A stretch of DNA of 47,461 nucleotides from Candidatus Zhuqueibacterota bacterium (GCA_003576975.1 QEVD01000086.1:1-47461), one strand, 5' to 3'; positions 25,327 to 34,850 are shown, counted from the first letter of the stretch. Notes: a model not told the origin generated them from the sequence alone. Program-made: numbers and translations.

Positions 25327-25518
25327 ATCGATTATGAAGCGCCTAACAACAGCGTGTGTTGCCCGGCCAGCTTGCACAATCGTGGGAAAAAAACAGACGC
25401 GGGAGTTACACGACACTGGATTTAATGCGAGGCTGGCCGAGTCAGCACCACGCAGCGTAAGAAAAGATAGCTCCGATTTACCTTCTCCAACGAATCTACT
25501 TTTGAAATGCTACTTAGT

Positions 25519-27066
25519 TTATCTGCGTCTATAAGCTTTTCTAAATCTGAAATGGAATGCAATCGATGCCCAAACATCTACCGGATTATTTTGATACATA
25601 GCTGGCTTGTAGGTAAACTGGTTAGCGGCCTCAATGGCTGCTCGATTGAAGATCTCGTTATCGCTCTTCTGAATTACAACTTTTTTGGGTTTACCATCTT
25701 TACCGACCCATATTTTCACCCGTACATCACCCTCAAGTCTTGCTTTTCTAGCAGCTTGGGGATAAATAGGGCTCACCTCTTTGACTACTTTTGGACCCTG
25801 ATCATAAAGGACATGCTCTGGGGGAGGGAGGCCTTCATCAACTTGCAAATTCTGTTCACTCTTTACTTGTTTAGCCGCAATTCTTTGATCGCATTCTTTT
25901 ATTCGATTAGCAAAATCTTCCGAATCACTATATTCCGGCCTTTGCGACAAAGCCAAAAGATACTTGCTTTTAGCTTCCGAGTAACTGCCTTGATTGAATA
26001 ATGTGTCGCCTTCTTCTTTATATATTGTAAATAATCTTTCTTGCTCTTTTGCCGATTCCAGTGAAAGCTGGTTAGAAGCGCTATCTTCGCTTGAGCTTTC
26101 GCTCTGCTCCTTCTCTTCATAGAAATTCGAGGTATCTACTGTCGTTTCGCTATTACCTTCTGATGAAATCTCTCTTCGACTTATTACGAAAATTGGCCCA
26201 TCTGGGGTGAAGCTGGCGAAGAGAATCGTATCGTCGTTGCCAAGTTTTAGCCATGCCTCTTCAGAGAAATCGCCTCGGGATATTACGGATTGGCGAGTGT
26301 TTATGAGTCTCAGTCGATTATCAGCCTGAAGTTGCCCACTGAGATATTCAAGGCGTTCGCCTGATTGATATTGACAAATTAACCCGTCACCTTGGGGTGA
26401 GATCTGGAGCATAGCTGGACGTCCATCAGTTCGGTTCAAGTAATACCATTTTCCCAGAAAGCGCTGCTCGATACGCGCACGTTCTGCTTTCTGAGGCTCT
26501 TCGGCTTTTCTTATTTCTTTATCTTTACTTACTTCTGCGGTTTGCTTTTGTGGCCATGAGAAGCCCAAAGAATTCCATTCGACAAATTGCCATGAAATAT
26601 AATAAAGTAGTAATACTAATATTGAAGCTAAGATACGAAAAGGCAATCGTAATATCTGAACAAACTTATCACGAAGCTGCTCATAATGTCCCTTTTCCTG
26701 ATCGATCATTATTTTTATGCCACGTAGAAGGAAATAAAGTATGGCAATACCAAGTGACATTAGATATATGATTGCTATGGACCAATGTATGAGATAAAGG
26801 ACAATGCCAATAACAAGGAAAACGAACAATTGTCGAATCGCCCAAACTAAAAGCCCAAGATCGACAATAACACCTAAGAATTCAGTCTCGAACCCCTCGT
26901 AAATTGCGTAGAGCCACTTAGCCGACCGACGTAAAAGTCGGGCAAGGTATCTCAGGAATGATTGAAGCTTTCTTGCTACCTCTTGCATCTGTTCTATAAT
27001 GGCGAGAAAAAATGCTTTGGAGATAGCTGCAAGTAAAGGGGGAAGGTTTGTAAGAAAATTTTTCAT
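25519..27066 (-). CDS. Membrane protein with C-terminal TonB domain
   Basis: This 515-residue protein has several membrane helices in the N-terminal third (about 63-118 and 145-165). A periplasmic or cytoplasmic beta-rich segment lies at about 200-300, then an acidic low-complexity linker (about 305-345) and a TPR-like helical region around FTIYKEEGDTLFNQGSYSEAKSKYLLAL. A TonB C-terminal domain follows at about 430-512 (YPQAARKARLEGDVRVKIWVGKDGKP, AIEAANQFTYKPAM). TonB-type domains transmit energy to outer-membrane receptors, but stand-alone proteins with multiple membrane helices like this one have no assigned role. It is AT-richer than the neighbouring tRNA-modification genes and appears to be a single-gene unit. 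Confidence 0.82.
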   Translation of the reverse strand: MKNFLTNLPPLLAAISKAFFLAIIEQMQEVARKLQSFLRYLARLLRRSAKWLYAIYEGFETEFLGVIVDLGLLVWAIRQLFVFLVIGIVLYLIHWSIAIIYLMSLGIAILYFLLRGIKIMIDQEKGHYEQLRDKFVQILRLPFRILASILVLLLYYISWQFVEWNSLGFSWPQKQTAEVSKDKEIRKAEEPQKAERARIEQRFLGKWYYLNRTDGRPAMLQISPQGDGLICQYQSGERLEYLSGQLQADNRLRLINTRQSVISRGDFSEEAWLKLGNDDTILFASFTPDGPIFVISRREISSEGNSETTVDTSNFYEEKEQSESSSEDSASNQLSLESAKEQERLFTIYKEEGDTLFNQGSYSEAKSKYLLALSQRPEYSDSEDFANRIKECDQRIAAKQVKSEQNLQVDEGLPPPEHVLYDQGPKVVKEVSPIYPQAARKARLEGDVRVKIWVGKDGKPKKVVIQKSDNEIFNRAAIEAANQFTYKPAMYQNNPVDVWASIAFHFRFRKAYRRR

Positions 27067-27297
27067 TTTGAAATAGAGTTTTATAGCAACGGGTCTTATG
27101 GCGTCGCTTTCCGGCGCTCAACTTCACCCAACTTTTGTTCCCTGCCTATTTTTCTGTCATTGCTTTTTAAATGGTGGTAAACGTTCGAGTTACCGCGATG
27201 TTCCGCGAAGCCAGCACGCTTCTATTTGTGCATTAGCATCACACTTTCATTCTCTCCCAGCAACATCACCTTTTGTCGTTTTAAATATCTTTATTCC

Positions 27298-27383
27298 CTG
27301 CCGGGCAACTTCCATTTCCAACTATTCCGGTTTTTATTTCCTGCCGTCCAACTTTCGTTTCCAACTACTCAGGCTTTTCTTCC
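27298..27383. repeat. Two imperfect 43-bp tandem repeat copies
   Basis: Copies 27298-27340 and 27341-27383 both start CTGCCG and contain TTTCCAACTA; they match at about 34 of 43 positions. A weaker third copy may precede them. Confidence 0.6.
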
Positions 27384-27709
27384 CCGCCGAGTCGCATTAT
27401 CGTCGGGCGCTGCACGATATTTTATTATTTCCACGAATTCCTTTCGCTCGCACGATGCTGACAATTTCCTCACCTCAACCAAATCTTTTTCATCAGCCTG
27501 TCTCAGCATGCGCAAAATATAAGCCGCGCTTTGCAGACATGCCGCGAAATTTCATGAGCACCAGAATCATATCGTATAGACTCGCGTCTGTTCAGACAAT
27601 ATTGTGATGCTTGAAATTCTACTCTTGAGCACGACAAAAGGAAGATAAGGAATTTGCGGGGATTTTTCAACGACGCATTTCGCAACGCGAAGTGAGCAAA
27701 AAAGCGTGC

Positions 27710-27748
27710 ACGCCAAACGCATAACGCTTGCAGTTTAACGTTTGGCGT
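27710..27748. promoter_or_regulatory. Inverted repeat, possible HigA operator
   Basis: ACGCCAAACG (27710-27719) and CGTTTGGCGT (27739-27748) are perfect inverted repeats 19 bases apart, about 50 bases before the HigA start. HigA proteins bind such palindromes at their own promoters, so this is a candidate operator; a repeat element is the alternative. Confidence 0.5.
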
Positions 27749-27797
27749 TATACATTTACCCAAAACCACAATACAATAATCATCAAATGGTGCCATT

Positions 27798-28103
27798 ATG
27801 CTTAAGCTCAAGACTCGTCCGGTACATCCCGGTAAAATTTTATTGGAAGAATATTTGAAACCAAAAAATCTCAGCCAAAACCGGCTAGCGCTCGATATCG
27901 GAGTTCCGCCGCGGCGCATCAATGAAATCGTGCTCGGCAAGCGCAGCATCACCGCCGATACGGCGTTGCGGCTGGGACGCTATTTCGTCATGCCGCCAAA
28001 ATTCTGGTTGAGTTTGCAGATGGACTTTGATCTTGCGATGGAAGAGGCCCGCCTCGCTAAACGGCTCGATCGCGAAGTGCGAACGTTTGCCAGCGCAAGT
28101 TGA
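27798..28103 (+). CDS. higA: HigA-type XRE antitoxin, orphan
   Basis: This 101-residue protein of the HigA/VapI class has an HTH_XRE domain. The VHPGKILLEEYLKPKNLSQNRLA start, the recognition-helix region GVPPRRINEIVLGKRSIT and the end ALRLGRYFVMPPKFWLSLQ are diagnostic. It normally represses a higBA operon and neutralises HigB. No HigB-like toxin is recognisable upstream, so it is an orphan or its partner is lost. It is one of the few plus-strand genes here. Confidence 0.88.
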   Translation: MLKLKTRPVHPGKILLEEYLKPKNLSQNRLALDIGVPPRRINEIVLGKRSITADTALRLGRYFVMPPKFWLSLQMDFDLAMEEARLAKRLDREVRTFASAS

Positions 28104-28179
28104 ATTAGACTATCATCTACAACCCAATGACCTGTGACTTTGTTGATGATTTGATTGTCGAACTTCTAACCAACTAAAA

Positions 28180-29637
28180 TCAAACCTCTCCGAGGCGATG
28201 CACGATATCGCATGTCTGCTGATAGAGTCGCAAGTAGTCGCCGTAGAGTTCATCATAAATCAGCCTGCGCTCGCTGTCGGGTTGAATGATGCCCTTTGAT
28301 TTTACCCAGTGTTTGAGATCATCCCGTTGCAAGACGCCGGCAGCCAGCCCTGCCAGGAACGCATCGCCATAACTCGCGCCAATCGTTATCTCCGGAACGA
28401 TTTGAGGAACGCCAGAGATATCCGAAACAATTTGCAGCCAGGTCTTGCTTTTAGTGCCGCCGCCCACGGCCACAATCCGCTTTACGCTCGCACCGACTTG
28501 ATTGAACGCTTCGATATTATGGCGAATGCCGTATCCAACGCCCTCTAGCACTGCGCGAAACAAATGCGCTCGCGAATGCGCCAGCGTGAGTCCGGCAATG
28601 ACTCCGCGCGCTTTGGGATCATTGATAGGCGTGCGCTCACCGCTGAAGTAAGGCAGCACCAGCAATCCACCGGCGCCCGGTGTCACGGACTCCGCTTGTT
28701 GAAAAAGCGTCGCATAAGCGGATTCATCCGGGAGATCAGCGGCAAGTTCATCGCGAAACCAGCGCGTGAGCGAACCGGTGGTGGACATGCCCGCGGCGAC
28801 ATTGTATTGCCCCGGAAACGCGCCGGCCACGGTCCACATGCGCAGGTCGGGCGTCGGTTTATCAACCACCAAAATGAAAAAGGCCGTGCTGCCGTACATG
28901 ATCATCAAATCCCCGGGCTGCACCGCGCCCACGCTGATGCCTTCACTCAGCGCATCAACCGCGCCTACCGCCACCGGCGTTCCAACTTTGAGGCCGGTCT
29001 CGGCAGCGCCCAGCGCACTCACGCGCCCCGCAAGCTCATCACTCCAGCCCAAGCGCGGCAAACGGTCGAGCGGCGCGACCGCATCAGCAAAGCGCGGTGA
29101 CCATTCCAACTTGGAAATATCCATCAGCGGCATGTAGTGACTGGCGGTGTGGCGATCCATCACTTTCTCGCCCGTCAAGCGGTAAATGAGATAACTGCTG
29201 GCGGTGGTGAGATGCGCGGTGCGCTGCCACACCTCCGGCTCATGGCGCTGCAGCCAAAGAATCTTCGGTCCGACGGCCTGACTGCTCAACGCCATGCCCG
29301 AGAAGGCGTAGATATTGTCTTCACCAAGTTTTTGATTGAGCCATTCAATCTCCGCGCTGGCGCGCGCATCGACGCCATAGAGAATGCCCTTGCGCAACGG
29401 CTTGCCGGACTGATCCAGCGGCAACAGGCAGGGCCCAATCGCGCTCACCGCCAGGCCGGCAACGTCATCACCGGAGCCCCACCAGACGGCCTCCGCATCC
29501 TGCTCCGCCCAACCGGGGCGCGGCACCTCCATCTCATGCTCGACTACTTCGGTTCGCAAAACTTTGCCGTCAGGCTCAACCAACACACCCTTGCTACTGT
29601 AAGTGCCGACGTCAATTCCAAGTAAAAGTGATCCCAT
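28180..29637 (-). CDS. FGGY-family carbohydrate kinase
   Basis: This 485-residue sugar kinase has the FGGY phosphate-binding start LLGIDVGTYSSKGVLV, the catalytic-base region AVGAVDALSEGISVGA (Asp near residue 230), the second domain TGSLTRWFRDELA and the adenosine motif IVAVGGGTKSKTWLQIVSD. The substrate is most likely a ketopentose or deoxy-ketohexose from the adjacent isomerase, such as xylulose or fuculose, by inference. The segment after VWWG (residue 54) runs straight into SGDDVAGLAV. About 18-20 residues usual at this place in the family seem to be missing, an apparent in-frame deletion. AGGTGG precedes the ATG by six bases, and the isomerase stop is one base upstream. Confidence 0.9.
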   Translation of the reverse strand: MGSLLLGIDVGTYSSKGVLVEPDGKVLRTEVVEHEMEVPRPGWAEQDAEAVWWGSGDDVAGLAVSAIGPCLLPLDQSGKPLRKGILYGVDARASAEIEWLNQKLGEDNIYAFSGMALSSQAVGPKILWLQRHEPEVWQRTAHLTTASSYLIYRLTGEKVMDRHTASHYMPLMDISKLEWSPRFADAVAPLDRLPRLGWSDELAGRVSALGAAETGLKVGTPVAVGAVDALSEGISVGAVQPGDLMIMYGSTAFFILVVDKPTPDLRMWTVAGAFPGQYNVAAGMSTTGSLTRWFRDELAADLPDESAYATLFQQAESVTPGAGGLLVLPYFSGERTPINDPKARGVIAGLTLAHSRAHLFRAVLEGVGYGIRHNIEAFNQVGASVKRIVAVGGGTKSKTWLQIVSDISGVPQIVPEITIGASYGDAFLAGLAAGVLQRDDLKHWVKSKGIIQPDSERRLIYDELYGDYLRLYQQTCDIVHRLGEV

Positions 29638-29638
29638 A

Positions 29639-31294
29639 TCAACCCACCTTTACTGTGCCGCACAGCCGCACAGTTAATCCCATTTCCGCGAACATTGCCG
29701 CCTTGGCTGCCAGAGCTTGATCAGCAGCTTTTGCATTGGGAGCGTAAGCCACTTGCACGTGATTGGATTTGTGTTTTGCCATCATCTGGTCACGCGAGAC
29801 ACCGTGCAGCAGCGCGTGCATGATCGGCCATTGCGGCGTCGTTGCCTGCCAGCGCCGCTCGGTTTCTTCGGCGGGAAGTGTGACCGCAGTGCCGCGCCCG
29901 ACATCCGCATACAAGCGGCCGCGCTCCACGTACACGCGACTCCACACAATTTCACCCGATTTGCTCACGCCTTTGAGCGTGCCCCCGCCCAAACGAAAAT
30001 ACATCGGCGGCTGTCGTTCCGAAGTGGCGCCGGCATATCCGCCGACCAAATGTGAGGCGGGTGCAGCTCCGGAAATCATGAACAACCAGACGAAATCATC
30101 TATGCCCTCGCCGCGGTAATGCCCACCCCAGCGCAAATCGTGCAATGTCGTGGCAGGATCAAGGCCCATCGCGCGCCACACGTGATTCGTCACCAGCGCA
30201 TCCACGGCGCTGCCTTCATCCACTTCATTGAAATGCGGCAGCGCCAGCCCGGCAAACAATTCCTCGTTCGTCCCCCTGCGATAAACCGGCGGCCGCTCAA
30301 CGTTGTTCAACAAACCCTCGGCGAGATCCGAGGCCGGCGCCATATCTTTCAAACCCTGTTGATATTGAATGCCGATGGCATCGCAGCGGAACCCCGCCGC
30401 GAGGCGCACAGCCGCAATGTACATCTGCAATTGCTCGAGAATCTGGGCGTCGGTCAATTCCGTTTCTTCGTTCGTGCCAGTGAGGAAGCGCATACCGCGC
30501 TGCTCCAGCCAGCGCCGCGCCTCCAAGGCCTCTGCCTCCGTCACTTCGCGCATGGCCGCCACCAACGCCGACTGGCTCATGCGTTCCTTGTACAAGCCCG
30601 CCGGATTCAGCAACTCATCATCGATGATGGCGTTGTACATGCCCATGCAGCCTTCATCAAACACGCCGAGAATCGCCTTCTCCTGCTTCAGTTGCCGCGC
30701 CAGAGCAGTGCCGAGCCGGACTTCTGCTTTCGGCAGCTTGTTCAGGTTGAGCGGCCGCACATGGGAGAGATCATGCCGAATCCGCCCCGTTTGCAGCCAC
30801 TTCTGCACGCCTCTCAGAAAGAAGGCATCGGTGAAATCCTCGCTCCAAATCGTGCTGTAAGCCACGCCCATTTTGGTAAGCGAGCCGTTGAGATTCAACA
30901 AACCCACCAACCCCGGCCACTGCCCACTCCAGTTGGCCACCGTCAAAATCGGGCCGCGGTGATCGCGCAAACCCGCGAGTACATGATAACTGTACTGCCA
31001 CACGGCCTCCGCCACAATCAAAGGCGCGTCCTGCGGAATGTTTTGAAACACCTCCATGCCCATGCGCTGATTCCAGATGAAACCATGCCCCAGCATCGGA
31101 TCGTACGCATGCGCGCGCACCACCTTGGCACCCATCCCCTGCAAAGCGACGCTCAGGCGTTGCTCCATTTCCAATTGTGCCGGCCAGCAAGTTTGGTTGG
31201 CGGCGAGACGCAGATCGCCGCTGGCAATCAAATAAACCTCACCGCGTTTGCAGCGCGGCGGTTTGTTTAACTTGGGAACTCGATAGGCATTCAT
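29639..31294 (-). CDS. L-fucose/arabinose isomerase-like protein
   Basis: This 551-residue protein has the overall organisation of the FucI/AraA-like isomerase superfamily. There is an N-terminal Rossmann-like part (LIVAEAVWQYSYHVLAGL, ILTVANWSGQWPGLVGLLN), a middle catalytic part with GVFDEGCMGMYNAIIDDELLNPAG and CDAIGIQYQQGLKD, and a C-terminal domain with HYRGEG and RLGGGTLKGV. The expected reaction is aldose-ketose conversion with Mn(II). Its stop lies next to the start of the FGGY kinase, so the pair forms an isomerase-kinase catabolic operon. The first about 18 residues (NKPPRCKRGE) look like translated repeat. Substrate is not determinable here. Confidence 0.82.
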   Translation of the reverse strand: MNAYRVPKLNKPPRCKRGEVYLIASGDLRLAANQTCWPAQLEMEQRLSVALQGMGAKVVRAHAYDPMLGHGFIWNQRMGMEVFQNIPQDAPLIVAEAVWQYSYHVLAGLRDHRGPILTVANWSGQWPGLVGLLNLNGSLTKMGVAYSTIWSEDFTDAFFLRGVQKWLQTGRIRHDLSHVRPLNLNKLPKAEVRLGTALARQLKQEKAILGVFDEGCMGMYNAIIDDELLNPAGLYKERMSQSALVAAMREVTEAEALEARRWLEQRGMRFLTGTNEETELTDAQILEQLQMYIAAVRLAAGFRCDAIGIQYQQGLKDMAPASDLAEGLLNNVERPPVYRRGTNEELFAGLALPHFNEVDEGSAVDALVTNHVWRAMGLDPATTLHDLRWGGHYRGEGIDDFVWLFMISGAAPASHLVGGYAGATSERQPPMYFRLGGGTLKGVSKSGEIVWSRVYVERGRLYADVGRGTAVTLPAEETERRWQATTPQWPIMHALLHGVSRDQMMAKHKSNHVQVAYAPNAKAADQALAAKAAMFAEMGLTVRLCGTVKVG

Positions 31295-31440
31295 AGGCGC
31301 TGGCTCCGTTTTGAAAAATCATTCGGTTCATGATAACAATTATGCATGTGGGGTCAAATCAACTCTGAGGCAAAACAAGGAATTTGCCGGTTTTTTCAAC
31401 GAAGCCTCCTGGCGGGAATGTAACTCTGCCGAAAGGCGTT

Positions 31441-32880
31441 TTATTTTCCGATACAAAAATTTGCAAAGATCTCCCCCAGAATATCTTCCGTTGAAACTTC
31501 GCCGATTAACGTGCCCAATTGGTAAATCACCTCGCGCAAGTCAACGGCTACGAAATCCGCAGAAAGATTATTTTGCAACGATTGCTCCGCTGCCCGCAAT
31601 GCTGCGCGCGCTTTTTCCAAACAAAGACGCTGGCGCAAATTGACATAATAAACGCCGTTTGTCTCCACCGTAGATTTCTTAGCAATCAAATCAACCAGGG
31701 CATTCTCAAGAGTATCAATGCCGGCGCTGGTTCGTGCGGAGGTTTTTATTGTCGTGATCTGCTCATGATCAAAACGGAACGCCTGGGGAGATTCCGGCAG
31801 ATCTGTTTTGTTGCGAATGTGCAGGATTCCCAATAAACCCGGCTCAGGCGCGCGCGCGAGACAGGCATCGGCGATCACCTGATCCTCGTAATCCGCGGGC
31901 ATGGAGCTGTCCGTGACAAAGACAATAATGTCCGCTTCCTGCGCGGCTTTGCGCGAACGCTCGATACCGATTTGCTCGATGGCATCGAGATGCCGCGCGG
32001 GCGAGAGCTCCGGCGCGTTGTTCAGTTCGAGGCGGCGAATACCGGCAGTATCGATGAGACGAAACAAATGCCCCCCCAGCCGGATTCGCTCTTCCACCGT
32101 GTCGCGCGTGGTGCCAGGAATCGGGCTGACGATGACGCGATCATGGCGCAGCAGCGCATTCATCAAACTGGACTTGCCGACATTGGGCTTGCCGATGATG
32201 GCAAGCTTCCACCCTTCTTTCAATGCTTGACCGCGCTCGAAGCCGGAAAGCAAGCGGGTGATCATCGCGTCGAGTTGCGTCAACTCGGCTTGCAGTTGGG
32301 CGCGATCGGCGAATTCCACATCCTCCTCGCTGAAATCCAAACCAAGTTCGAGCAGCGCGCAGGCATGCAGCAAACGCTGGCGCAACTCACTCACTTGCCG
32401 CGAAAATGCGCCTTCGAGATGCGACAACACGTTTTGCAAATAAACCGGCGACTCCGCGTCAATGATTTCAGCAATGGATTCCGCTTGAATCAAATCGAGC
32501 TTGTGATTGAACACGGCGCGCCGGGTGAACTCACCCGGCTCGGCGAGGCGGCAACCGGCCGCGCACAGTTGTTCGAGAATCATGTTGGGCGAAAGTCTGC
32601 CGCCGTGGCAAAAAATTTCAACAACGTCTTCGCCGGTGTAGGAATTGGGGGCGGGGTAACGAATGAGGGTGACTTGATCGAGGCGCTTGCCGTCGAGCGT
32701 ATTCAGCCAGACGAGATAAGAATGCCGGGGAGAAAGCGTTAAAAATTTTTTTCGGGCTGACAATAGCTTGCCAACACTTTGAAATGCCAACGGCCCGGAG
32801 ACACGAATGCCGGCAATGCTTCCTCTGCCAGGAGGCGTCGCGATCGCGGCGATGGTGTCGTGTATGCCGGGGATTTCCAT
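31441..32880 (-). CDS. mnmE: tRNA modification GTPase MnmE (TrmE)
   Basis: This GTPase of about 479 residues is the partner of MnmG in wobble-uridine modification. A folate-binding N-terminal domain (IAAIATPPGRGSIAGIRVSG) precedes an inserted G domain with GKPNVGKSS (P-loop), TTRDTVEE, DTAG and NKTD. The C-terminal FCIGK carries the conserved catalytic Cys. ATG 32880 (MEIPGIHDT) is preferred over a TTG two codons upstream. It follows yidC after a long hairpin, matching the common rpmH-rnpA-yidD-yidC-mnmE order, but it is separated from mnmG by sugar-catabolic and other genes. Confidence 0.96.
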   Translation of the reverse strand: MEIPGIHDTIAAIATPPGRGSIAGIRVSGPLAFQSVGKLLSARKKFLTLSPRHSYLVWLNTLDGKRLDQVTLIRYPAPNSYTGEDVVEIFCHGGRLSPNMILEQLCAAGCRLAEPGEFTRRAVFNHKLDLIQAESIAEIIDAESPVYLQNVLSHLEGAFSRQVSELRQRLLHACALLELGLDFSEEDVEFADRAQLQAELTQLDAMITRLLSGFERGQALKEGWKLAIIGKPNVGKSSLMNALLRHDRVIVSPIPGTTRDTVEERIRLGGHLFRLIDTAGIRRLELNNAPELSPARHLDAIEQIGIERSRKAAQEADIIVFVTDSSMPADYEDQVIADACLARAPEPGLLGILHIRNKTDLPESPQAFRFDHEQITTIKTSARTSAGIDTLENALVDLIAKKSTVETNGVYYVNLRQRLCLEKARAALRAAEQSLQNNLSADFVAVDLREVIYQLGTLIGEVSTEDILGEIFANFCIGK

Positions 32881-32920
32881 ACTCAAAATAGTGCTGCCTG
32901 AAACTAGGCTTTGGATTTTT

Positions 32921-32995
32921 CGCCCGCAGAAATTGAAATCCCACAGAAAGCGAGGGCCGGGCTTTTCTTTCTGTGGGATTTCTTTTCTGCGGGCG
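32921..32995. terminator. Long near-perfect hairpin downstream of yidC
   Basis: Arms of about 30 bases pair almost fully: CGCCCGCAGAAA and GAAATCCCACAGAAAG on the left, CTTTCTGTGGGATTTC and TTCTGCGGGCG on the right, around a 16-base loop. It starts 25 bases after the yidC stop. It may act as a bidirectional terminator, but the shared core with the hairpin at 35982-36020 suggests a dispersed repeat family. Confidence 0.75.
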
Positions 32996-33019
32996 ATGCT
33001 TTTATTCGTCTGAATGTTT

Positions 33020-34804
33020 TTACTTCTTCATCAACCGCTTGCGCGAGAGCGCCGCGTGAAAGCCGCCTTTTTTAAGCTCGGCGCGTTCTTTCATTTTCTT
33101 TTTTCTCGCTTCGAGATCCTCGGGCGGCTTGGTCATGTACTTCTGCTGAATGATGCTCAGCACGTTGAACAACGCGTAGTATAAATTCAACCCCGAAGGG
33201 AAATTGTTGAACATCAAAGTGAACATGATGGGCATGACGTAAATCATGGCTTTTTGCTTGGGATCGGTGATGGACATTTTTTGTTGAATAAACATGGTGA
33301 TGCCCATCAGCAACGGCAACAGGGCGACATGATTGCCATAAAACGGAATGGAGAACGGCAGCGTGAAAATTGTATCGGGCAAGGAAAGATCGTTGATCCA
33401 GCCGAAGAACGGCGCCTGGCGGAACGAGATGGTCGAGCTGAATACGGTGAACATCGCAAAGAGCAGCGGCATTTGCAGCAGCATCGGCAAACAGCCGCCG
33501 AGCGGATTGACGCCGTACTCCCGGTACATCTTCATCATCTCTTCGTTCAGCTTCTGCGGCTCTTTGGAATATTTTTCTTGCAGCTCCTTCATTTTGGGCT
33601 GCAACACCTGCATCTGCTTCATCGACTCGTTGCTCTTTTTGGTGAGCGGGTGCAGGATGATTTTTATCAGAATTGAAAAGATGACGATGACAAGGCCGTA
33701 GTTCGGCACAAAATTGTGCAGCCACTGCAGCGACTTGAGTGCAGCCCAACTGAACGGGCGGATGATGCTCCAGCCCAGGTTCATAATACGCTCAACCCCG
33801 AGGCGCTCAAGAGTGTCATACTCCAGCGGGCCGAGATAGACTTTCAATTGATGAGACGTTGGGCCTTGTCGCGCCAGCGGCATTTTCAAATCAATTTGAT
33901 AACTTTTGAGCCGGGTATCTGCGCTGGGAATATAGGTGGTTGTCCCTGACAATTTCACTCCGCGCGCGGGCTGCGACTCGGGAATCAGAGCGCAGGCGAA
34001 ATATTTCGTGCGCATCGCCGCCCAGCTAATGTCCCGTTCGTCTTCCTTTAATTCTTTATAAGCCTCATCGCTTACATCCAAGTCGAGCAAGTCATCGCCA
34101 ATGAAGGTATAGGCTTTAGTATCTGTCATATCATTCTGCAGGTTCGGCTCCGTTGTGCCGAGGCCTGTGTGCCAGCGCAGATTGTAATGATAACCATCCA
34201 CCAAATCCTGCACATTCTCCAAGGTGATTGCCAGACCAACGGCATATTCCCCTCCGGAAAAACTATAAGTCTTGCGCACGAGTTTACCCGGCGCAATTTC
34301 ACGCTCAAACGTAATCGTGCGCGCTTCACCGGCGGCAAGCTGGACCAGGGAATCATTACAAGAAAAATTATATCGGCTAGTGTTGAGGCTGTCGAATTTG
34401 CTCGGGAGTATGATGGAGAGATTATTCACGCCGTTTTGCACGAGCAGAATGGGGTCGCCATTATGATAGGAATATTCTTTAAATTGCCACTCTTTAATAT
34501 CACCGCCGAGCGTTGACAGCACGCCGCGATACAACGGCGTCTCGATGATGATGTCGCGCGCTAGTTGTGTTTCAACCGGCAACGATTCGAGCGAAGCTTG
34601 CCCGGAGGCAATCCGGCTTTCGCCTCCGACGGCCAGACTTTCGGGCATTACCGGCTCCAAGGCCGGGGAAGCCACGCCGGTGGTGTCGCTCGGAGCCGGC
34701 GGCAAGTGACCGTACCGCCAACTGTGGTAAAAATCGCTGGTGAAAATGAAAAAGATCACCACAATCAACAGCGTCGCCAACAGTGTTCTTTTGTCGAATT
34801 CCAT
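33020..34804 (-). CDS. yidC: Membrane protein insertase YidC
   Basis: This insertase of about 594 residues integrates inner-membrane proteins with or without SecYEG. The product has an N-terminal signal-anchor helix (LLATLLIVVIFFIFTS), a large periplasmic beta-sandwich domain (about 85-345) and the conserved 60-kDa insertase core (about 360-565), with NYGLVIVIFSILIKIILHPLT, EYGVNPLGGCLPMLLQMPLLFAMF and the final helices FNNFPSGLNLYYALFN. The tail is basic (ribosome-interacting). The ATG at 34804 (MEFDKRTL) is preferred over an upstream alternative five codons earlier. It follows yidD. Confidence 0.97.
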   Translation of the reverse strand: MEFDKRTLLATLLIVVIFFIFTSDFYHSWRYGHLPPAPSDTTGVASPALEPVMPESLAVGGESRIASGQASLESLPVETQLARDIIIETPLYRGVLSTLGGDIKEWQFKEYSYHNGDPILLVQNGVNNLSIILPSKFDSLNTSRYNFSCNDSLVQLAAGEARTITFEREIAPGKLVRKTYSFSGGEYAVGLAITLENVQDLVDGYHYNLRWHTGLGTTEPNLQNDMTDTKAYTFIGDDLLDLDVSDEAYKELKEDERDISWAAMRTKYFACALIPESQPARGVKLSGTTTYIPSADTRLKSYQIDLKMPLARQGPTSHQLKVYLGPLEYDTLERLGVERIMNLGWSIIRPFSWAALKSLQWLHNFVPNYGLVIVIFSILIKIILHPLTKKSNESMKQMQVLQPKMKELQEKYSKEPQKLNEEMMKMYREYGVNPLGGCLPMLLQMPLLFAMFTVFSSTISFRQAPFFGWINDLSLPDTIFTLPFSIPFYGNHVALLPLLMGITMFIQQKMSITDPKQKAMIYVMPIMFTLMFNNFPSGLNLYYALFNVLSIIQQKYMTKPPEDLEARKKKMKERAELKKGGFHAALSRKRLMKK

Positions 34805-34850
34805 TATTGAGGCCTGCAAGAAAGATTAATAATAAGAGCGCATAAGAAGC

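Larger units (their letters stand above)
27067..27797. other. 731-bp non-coding region
   Basis: No convincing gene is seen. An open frame on the plus strand (27098-27607) is low-complexity (Phe, Ser, Pro) and lacks a ribosome-binding site. The region contains an imperfect 43-bp tandem repeat (27298-27383) and, near the right end, a 10-bp inverted repeat upstream of the HigA gene. It may be decayed mobile or coding DNA. Confidence 0.5.

Noticed and set aside
25326-25400. Integron attC-like site (GCCTAAC near 25340)
   Set aside because: A matching GTTRRRY core at the expected distance was not found, so only half of the motif is present.
27098-27607. 169-residue plus-strand open frame in the non-coding region
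   Set aside because: It has low-complexity composition with internal tandem repeats, no ribosome-binding site and no domain.
30119-31270. 383-residue open frame on the plus strand
   Set aside because: It is the antisense shadow of the isomerase gene; it has no recognisable domain and the minus-strand protein fits a known family.
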